Translations under genes and position numbers: made by a program
Source: Gari tellinella
Taxonomy: Eukaryota; Mollusca; Bivalvia; Cardiida; Psammobiidae
Reading direction: 5' to 3'
DNA length: 64,000 nucleotides
NCBI GenBank assembly: GCA_922989275.2
Contig: OV277868.1
Span: 77,924,216 to 77,988,215, forward strand
Notes under the pieces: generated by a model
What the model saw: only the letters and a program-made list of their open reading frames with translations
What the model was told of the DNA's origin: nothing
Database searches by the model: none
In this document: in pieces, positions 50,601-59,600 of the stretch
How positions within the stretch are numbered: the first letter of the stretch is position 1
How the letters are laid out: each line of letters begins with the position of its first letter

Positions 50601-53600
50601 CTAACAATTTGTTTACTTTAGCACACTGGTCTCGATACAGTTGATGATCAATTGCGAGTTTGGATAATTTCCACTTTCGTTCAAATAGATGAGTTCGAAG
50701 ATTCAAAAAAGAAGTTAACAGTCCTTAATCCCCAGAGGGAGTTGCTGTTCAGAGGTAGTTGTTATAGGGAGGGAAATATTAAAACCCTGAAAGTGTAAAC
50801 AGTTTGAATCCAGATCAGACACATCGTAACGCGCTGTCTGATATGGGTTCAAACTGATTGTCACTCGTCATTATCTTGGTTTGATATTGGGAGGCTTATT
50901 TGCAAAATGGCTAATGCCAACTTTGTGAGGAAATAGCAGACGACAGCAGTGATATCGTTGGTATTAATGTTTTACTTAGGGAACAGTAGCAAGTATTTTT
51001 TGAGAAGGGGTTCGCTGTAGGGAGGGAGCACTGTATGTGAAAATAATATTAGTGTATATAATGGGAATGATACATGACAATATTGTCCTACCAGGGCACC
51101 AAGCCAGCCTTTAAAGTAAAGTAGTGACCTAAGTATCGTCTATAGTTTAACACTTTGCATGCTGTGTAATGTCTTTGTCTGTAACAATATCAAACTTTCT
51201 TTTAAATTCAGGGTCAGGGGCCCGTTTCATAAAATCTTGTACGACGAATGTTGTCGTAAGTCAGATTATAAAAGTCTAAATTATTATTTATTTCTCCATC
51301 TGATCCTGTATTGCGGCATCTCTTTGGAACCGTCTTGAAGACAACGATTTCAATGAGAAGTCACAAGACAATTTTAGATAGAGAACTCAGAAATTAAATG
51401 TATTTTAAAGTTTTGACTTACGATTGTTTTTGTCTTACGACATTTTATGAAACGAGTCCCTGAAGACTAAACAGCTTAGATCCTAATGAGACGCTGTGTT
51501 ACGTGTTGTATCCTCTTGATCCAAACTGTTTGCAAAGGTAATCAGTGTGGTCGAATTATCAGTCGCTAGCATGGTGAGAGGTTAATCTCAAGTTTCCAAA
51601 ATGTAAAGTTCAATACTAGATTAACATAGAATTAAAAGTTCGATCGACTCTTCATCTTGGAAACTAGAAATTTTTAACTAAAGTAAAGCCTGTCTAATGG
51701 AATTTGCTTATTGATTATAAGAAGATCGATGGCAGCTTAAAACATGGTGGAGGTAAAAAGAGTGTTCCGAAAAGGATGTTTGAACATTTCACTATATAAA
51801 TCTAAAAAACAGAGACCCCCGGGACGGGCCAATTTTGACCGCAGGGACATACTTTCAACCTGCTTTAGCAGTCACCTGCCTTAAACACAGTATAAATCAG
51901 TGGTATTAATAGAGGGATTTTATTGTTTCTCAATATTAGTTGAAAAAATAACAAGTTGTCTCGGACTTGACATTTTTAAACTTGAGATTTTAAACTACAG
52001 TTAAACTTGTTCATTGCGTCCATTAAAGAAAATTCTTATTGGTTATAAGAAAGAAAGGTGATAGCTTGAAATATAGTGAAAGTAAAATAGAATGCGCATT
52101 CTGCTTTTTTAACCTACTTTATGTGGTCACGTGTCTAGAAATTGACTTTTGGTAGAGGCTTTAAGGTACAATTCATAAAAAAAATCCGTTTCAAAAGGAG
52201 GACATTTGGAAATATTAGGGATTTTTCATGATCAACTTTCATAATAATCAATATAAATCTGGTACATTGTAATAAAACTAATCATAATGATACTAATTAT
52301 AATAATAACATTAACAATAATAATAGCAATCAACTAGTGGCCGCCCTGGTGTACAACAAAACAAAAATTTCTAATTTTAATAGATGGTAGCTTAAATCAG
52401 GCTGAAAGTACATACCTTTAGGCACATTCTGTCTTACTTCCAATCTGCTTGAAATGAGTACCTGTCCTCAAAACTAGAAATAGGCTATTGGGTAATGGGT
52501 TAAACACCACATTATTTATGTGATTGAGTGGTAGTTATAAATAGTGCTGTTGTTTCTTATTATTTCAATGTTGAACCTTTATTTCATAAGTGCAAACAAT
52601 AACAAGTACTAGGTTTCAAAAATTATATTTATTATTTCACGTTATGCTTAAGGCATTATGCAATACAGGGCTGCCTCTCTACAACACCATCCAACAAGAG
52701 GCAGATTATGTATTTTGTTCGGAAGGAGTTGTTGCAGGGAGGAAAACATTAAGACCCTGAGAGTAAAAACAGTAAGAATCGTCTGATCTTTGTTCAAACT
52801 GTTTGTAACTCATTATTTTGGGTTTTTTCGGTCACATCGTAGTCTCATTTCGATGCCATCGTACTATAATACGATAGCTTCACGATAGCTTCACGACATC
52901 ATTGCGATGGCTTCACGGAGTCGTGTTGCCTTCCTAAGACTTCGGGCGGCTTCGTGTTTCCTTCGTATTGTCTTCGTGAGGAGAAAAATGCCCGATGGTA
53001 CCGATGATCACACGAGAGAAACACGAAGGCGACACGATTTGATAAGATGGCCACACGATGGCATTACGAAGGGTAAAATGAAAACACGAAGTCAACACGA
53101 AAACGAACCTTCGCAAGGTCCTTCGGCAACTTTTTTGACAGCCAAAGATTTTGTCATCGCTAACGAAGTTGCTCCCGATGCCCGTAAAATTCAGCCGGAG
53201 CCCACACGGTGGCTGAAGAAGCCCTCACGAATGACCCGATGATTACACGATCAGGCCCGAATGTGAACATTTCGTCTATCGTGTGTCCATCTGTTGTCAA
53301 CTTCGGGACAGTGTGACGCGGGCATTATAATGAAAACGCTAATTTTAGGGATTTCAGTACTGTGTCGTTCGTTATCAATATAAAAGCTCCAAATTTACAG
53401 GCTAGATACTTATACATCTCTATTGTGAAAAGTATTATTAAGGATACATAAAACTTTAAAAAATGAATTTTGAGGTAAAAATGTTGATATAATAAATGAA
53501 AATGCGAATTTTTGGAATTTTCCTACTGTGAACGTGGATATCAATATAAATACACCAAATATGCAGGTTAGACAAAAATCATTTAACTGTGTAATGGTAC

Positions 53601-56600
53601 TAGTAAGAATAAATAAAACTTATTTTTTTACATGTATTTACTTACTGTGCTGGCGGTCTTTTTGATTGTGAGGTTGTGGAACAGGGTTTATATTTTATGT
53701 ACACTGTTCGTCTTTATAGGTGAATATAGGATATAAGTGTGAGGTTGGGCGCCCCTAAACCCAGGTTTAACCCCCCAGTGGTTGTTAATAATTAATTAAT
53801 TTATAGTTAATTATTGATTGCTACTGACCGTACCAAGGCGGGCTCCTATATTCACTTTGCTTTATGTTTGTCTTGCGTGTTGTTTTCTATTTAGTGTGTA
53901 GATGAAGGAATGGTATTGCGTGTGTGTGTGTGTTTGTTGTGGTATGACTGTGTGTGTGTGTTCTGCTTGAGAGGTGGGTGTATTGTTTGTGTAACGTTTC
54001 CTGCTTGAGTCTTTCGTATTTAAATTGTCAAAATATTAAACCAAAATCACAAATTTTGGGGATTTTTGTAGACAATCCCTGCCATCAAAATCAAAATTGA
54101 TTTATGCGTTATCATATGCTTTAATACTAGTATGTACAAATTAATAGAAAAATAATCTAGGGAAATCAAACAATACCAAATATGTTTTTTGCCTAAAATC
54201 GTTGAAAAATAAAATGTAAATGGGCTTTATTTAGGATTTTACTACTGTGGTGGTGGCTATTGGACCTTTCCACATTGAAATGTAAATGTAAATGTAAAAC
54301 GTAATATGTAATAAAATTGGGGTGGTCTCAAAATATATATACAATATATATATATTTGGAAGCGCTCCTAACTTCATACTCATAAATTTGGCGGTGCCAT
54401 GAAAAAGCCAGACTCACTGAAATGAAAACAGTGTATGATCAGATCAGCTGCGGCGTATGTGACGAGGCGTCCGATCAGGGTCTACACCGTTGGCCATTGA
54501 TCAGAACACATCCAAGTTTATTATCAGTGTATAGAACTCGTGGAAATAGTCTTATGTGGCGACGGTTTTGGTCTACACTCTTTGCGTGTCAATAAGGCTA
54601 GTTTTGTCACGGCCTAAACATCCATTGTAGCGCACCTGGCATAAAGTGCCAAGTTCAGCTCCAAAACAACGTTCTGCAAATGGTTTTCCATTTTCGCATT
54701 ACTACAGCGATCCCTCTCTACAACAAAAACCAATGGGAGACACAATTGGGGTGCGTTATTCGGAAGGAGTCGTTAGAGGGAGGGAAATGGCCTACATTTG
54801 TTCAGGTCTTTCAGTCAAAATGTCCATTATGGAACTGAGAGAAAAATAGCAGACGACAATTTTAAGCAGACGATATTGCAGCAGTAAAAGCGTAAGGCAT
54901 AATTGACCTGTTTAGGGAACTGCGGCAAAGGTCGTTGTGAGGAGGGAGTTATTGTTAGGAGGGTCGTTGTAGGGAATGATCCCTGTATTTACATGTACAC
55001 ATGTACACGACAATGAAAGTTTACTTGCTGTATCCGATTGGTAAACCATACAGGTATGATAAGCTGGTACGCATGATATTTTCGTGTCGTAATGTCTACT
55101 AAACTCCACAAGGCGTTGTAGCTAGAATTTACCTGCCCCAAAACGAAAATGAACAGTCTCTCTAGACCAGCCTCAGCGAATCGATAAAATTGGGTCTTCT
55201 TTTAGACCAATTTTCGGATAAATTTGGAACAATAATGGTTGGTTCGGGCCTGCACTGTGTGCATATCGACTCGTTTCTGCTATCAGGCGTTAAAGACTTT
55301 TCCTCAGTCCATTGATGGACTACCACACCCCATTGTCTCGATAGGTGTGAATTTAACCTGCAAAGCATGCAGCACATGCTACACCAATCTCAATTTACCT
55401 GGTGAGGCCCAGCTTATACTTATGCTCTAGTGATTTTCAATGGTTATTTCTAACCAAACTATCAAATATAAAGGTTGGGTCTCACACGAGAAGCTTCAAT
55501 GGTCCTTTGCTACCGACATGTCAATAAGATCTATGCTTTTTGCAAGGAAATTGTCAGGCAAGGAGTTATGATCGAAAGGTCGTCAGGAGATGTCTTTAAT
55601 TACACATGTAACGCTTGTTACGGTTCTTTTCAGAGGAATAATAATCGACGGCACCTGCTATTAGCTTCGCTTTCTGCTTTACTTCAATCGACAGAGGACG
55701 AAAAAGATAATTTCCAACAGATTAAATCGGCTTTCATTTCTTTACAAATTCCACCCATAACCCTATCCTAATGTCAGGCAGCGAATGTTCTTCGAAGATG
55801 CCATTGCTTTAGCTAGAAGCACCTATATACAGGTAACAACTAATAGACGATGTGAAAGAGAACAAAGGAAAGGGAGAAAACTGAACCGGAGTATATGCCA
55901 GTACAGGGTCTGTGTTGAACAAACTTTTGCGAACGTATTTAAATACATGGCTATTAGCTCAGTTTGGAGGAACAGAAGGATGCTGCTTCCAATAAGTGTA
56001 AAATTGACCGCATGCTTAACAAAAAGAGGAAAGCACTAAATGTTATCCATTAAACCAATAAAAAGTGCATGCCCTTGAGCGTTATATTACAATTAAAATA
56101 CGTTTGAGAAGGCCCCTCAGAAATATAGCAATTACATAGTACATTTAAGTTTACAATTACATTTAAGTTTAATGTGGAAAGGTCCATTAAAACAAAAGCT
56201 CCAAATCTACAGGTTAAACGAATACTCAATTACACTGTGGAATGGTACTTATAAAGATTAATAAAACTGTCAAAAACTGATTTATGTAGTTAAGTTGTTA
56301 TAATAATTAAACAAAAAACACCAATTTTCGAGTTTTTAGCAGAGATCTCCTGGTCTGAAAACTCCAAATAAAGCCTTAAGCAAATAAAGGGAAAAGCATT
56401 GGGAGTTGATTTATGTGTTTGAGTATGTTTCAAGATGAATTAGATGACAGGAAAATAAAGGAAAATCCAACAAAGCCAAATACATATATGACATTTCGGA
56501 GTAAACTGGTTAAAACAATTAGTTTCAATGTGATTTTTTGGAATTTCCACAACATGGCTTTAGAGATAAATGTAAAAGCCTCAAATTTACAGGTAAGACA

Positions 56601-59600
56601 CAATATACTTTGTACTGTAGGCTATAATCACTCTGATTTGGGTCCTCACTATTTGCCAATTATATATATTCTCGTTCCGCATACAATTAGGGTTAAGTAA
56701 CAACCTATATTCGTTTCACACACAATAAGGGTTAAATGACAGTATTTTGATAATTAAACCAATGTAGTACTAGCTTAGAAGCAGCATTTAAAATGCCACT
56801 TGTCAAATCAGAGTGTGCACTGGTAGTAGACAATAAGCACCACAAAAATAATATTGACTGTTATTGACCTGGTGATATATATACTATCAGTTATTTCATA
56901 TACATGTATATATAGCAAGCACTGTTAGATCAATTAATTACATTAATTACGATGTATGCCCAATGTTACGTATACTATGATTTGCTGATATTTCACACAG
57001 TTGTCAGATTCCATTATGACAGCTCAAAGTACAGGATAGCTCATGTCTATTTGTTTCCAACCAACACCAGAACCAACCAGTATCGTGCAGAAAATCCAAC
57101 AATGCAGAAAATTGATCGTTTATGTTTTGATTTCTTTTATTGGTGGAGGGGGTGTATTTTTCCAAATCACTATAATATATTTTTGAGCTTGTTATGTGTA
57201 ATTTTGGATAAACTAGTTGCAGGTCTCATTTGAAAGGACTGTGTCAAGCCTACGTTATTTTTTCCAATAACTAATTCGCTTATTGTTTGTACATATAACC
57301 GAACCTTTTCCTTTAAAACTTGACACGAGGACATCTGAAATGCTGATCTCCCTTATAAATGGACTCGGCCACCCTGTGACATATCAGACCTAGTTGTTTG
57401 ACCTTAGTAATGAATTTCAAAACAATGTGTGTAAGTTATAGACCTTGAACGTATAGTTTCATGTCTAAGGTCACAGTATAGTGAAGTAAAAAGATATGGG
57501 TTTTCATTTAACTATTTACATTTTTCATTTTTACCCCCCCCCATCAGATTTTTTAAACCTTAGTTCATCCTAATAAGTACAAATCTACAGTACACAGTAA
57601 TATGTACCTTACCTGTAAATTTGTAGCTTCTATATTCTCGTCTAAGTCCATAGTGTGGAATTTCCAAAAACTTGCATTTACATTAATTTTTTTAATCAGT
57701 TTACCCCAAAATTTATATTTGGCTTTGTTGGATTTTCCTAGATAATTTTACAAACAAGAATTGATGATTTTGGTTTAATATTTTGACAATTTTACCCCGA
57801 AAAATAGTTATTTGAAACCTTCATTTATCCTAACAAGGACCATTCTGAAGTAGACATGAATATTTGTCTAGCCTGGATATTTGGAGTTTTTATATTGATA
57901 TCCATGGTAACAGAAGGGAAATTCCCAAAAATAGCTTTTTCAGTTATTATTTCAACCATTTTACCCAAAACACATAGTTTGCATTGTTTGATTTTCCTAG
58001 ACTTTTAGTCTATCATTTGGAACATATTTAAGCAAAAATTAACATATAAATCAACTCTGTGCACCATTTCCTTTATTTTCTTTTTGATGTCAGGGTCTGT
58101 TTGAAATTCTCAAAATTTGTGATTTTGGTTTAATATTTTGATTATTTCACCCCAAATATCAGTTTTTTGAAAACTTTATTTATCTTAACAAGTACCTTGC
58201 CAGAGCTGACATGAACAGTTGTCTAGCCTGTAGATTTGGAGCTTTTATATCGATATCCCCGATCACAGCAGGGAAATCCCCAAAATTAGCGATTTCAGTT
58301 ATTATTTCAACCATTTTACCAAAAGATCATAGTTTTCATTATTAGATTTTCCTAGACTTTTTGTCTATTATTTGGAACATATTTAAGCAAATTATAACAT
58401 ATAAATCAACTCTGTGCACCATTTCCTTTATTTGATTTTAGATGTCACGGTCTGTTTGAATTTTTCAAAAATTTTGATTTTGGTTTAATATTTTGACAAT
58501 TTCACCCCAAAAATTAGTTTTTTGAAAATTTTACATATCTTAACAAGTACCATTCCATAGTTTACATGAATATTTGTCTAGCCTGTAAATTTCGGGCTTT
58601 TATATTGATTTCTACGATCGCAATTTGGAAATCCCAAAAAATCGTGCTTTTACGTATTATTTCAGCCATTTTACCCCAAAAATCATATTTCGCATCGTGT
58701 GATTTCTTGGGACTTTTTTTCTGTTATTCGGTTCATGTCGTAGCATATGAGGGCACAAAAATCATTTCTGTACAAATTAGTTCCTTTATTTGTGTTTTTG
58801 ACGCTAAATGCCCTCTACTATCTTCAAACTTGGAATACATTATTAATGTTATTTGGGGACACTCATTAAGAGGTTTCATAAATCTTGCACACAATTTGAC
58901 AGAATTATGCCCCTTTATAACTTGAAATTTTGTTCCTTAATATGCATTTATTTTTTGGACATGTCATTTTCTTGAAAACTATTTATGCCATTGTCTTCAA
59001 ACTCGGTACACATTATAAGTGTGATGTTTGCAGACTCTACTTGAAGTTACATAACTCTTGCCAACAAATGACAGAATTATGCCCCTTTTCAACTTGAAAT
59101 TTTGTTCTATTTCCTGGAACATGCCATTTATTTGAAAACTGGTCATGATATTGTCTTCAAACGTGGTACACATTAGTAGTGCTGTATTGTAAGACCTTTC
59201 TTGAAGTGTGACAACTCTTGCATTAAATTTGACAGAATTATGCCCCTTTTCAACTTGAAATTTAGTTCCTTATTTTGCATGTATTATTCTTTCTACATGT
59301 CATTGTGCTGTTTGTGACAGGTCAGTTTGGAGTGGGGGTATCAATCACCTTTAGTGATAGCTCTAGTTGTACTATGATATATAACGAGTCTGCAACTTTT
59401 ACTTTCACACAATCGTCACGATCTGCACATCATTAAATCGCAATTGAAATTACACCATCTAGTAGCCCAACATGTGTGCGCATTTTGATATCACAATTTC
59501 AATGGTTTGTACTTGTATGTATAACAAAAGTCGCTCAAACCGAATTGTTTATCGTGTTATATGTACACATTGTCAAACAGGGTATACCTTGACTATAGGG

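Larger units (their letters stand above)
47777..50715 (-). mobile_element. 5'-truncated non-LTR retrotransposon (RT only)
   Basis: Minus strand: an open RT frame (50706-48760), a 3' UTR of nearly 1 kb, the end motif GCGCTATATAAATCTGGTAT and an (AAT)n tail (47777-47803). No endonuclease is present; the 5' side abuts a family D MITE near 50716, as expected of incomplete reverse transcription. Confidence 0.85.
47309..53328. mobile_element. Inverted-repeat element with ATGCCCG ends
   Basis: The left end ATGCCCGTGTCACACTGTCC and right end GGACAGTGTGACGCGGGCAT are inverted, each next to TA. The next 300-480 bp inside each end is full of CACGA / TCGTG words (for example CACGAAGGCCACACGAAGGT), also inverted. 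The flanks join into one uninterrupted monomer (TTGTTGAAATAG / TATAATGAAAACG), supporting a clean insertion. The interior holds a retrotransposon (47777-50715) and MITEs. No own transposase is seen. Confidence 0.7.
54258..56188. mobile_element. Element with GGACCTTTCCACATT inverted ends
   Basis: GGACCTTTCCACATT at 54258 and AATGTGGAAAGGTCC at about 56174-56188, each next to ATT, interrupt the monomer array. Inside: a cassette copy (54426-54492), a family D MITE (about 54706-54988) and two short open frames with weak transposase-like text (55475-56039). Ends and a 3 bp duplication would suit PIF/Harbinger, but this is tentative. Confidence 0.55.

Noticed and set aside
56952..57233. Open frame of 93 codons
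   Set aside because: No recognised motif, and it lies in mobile DNA within an intron.
37560..59370. Exact terminal inverted repeat bounding the composite element
   Set aside because: Both ends have GTGGGGGTAT-type text near a small hairpin, but they do not align as a clean inverted pair, so the limits are given only as approximate.
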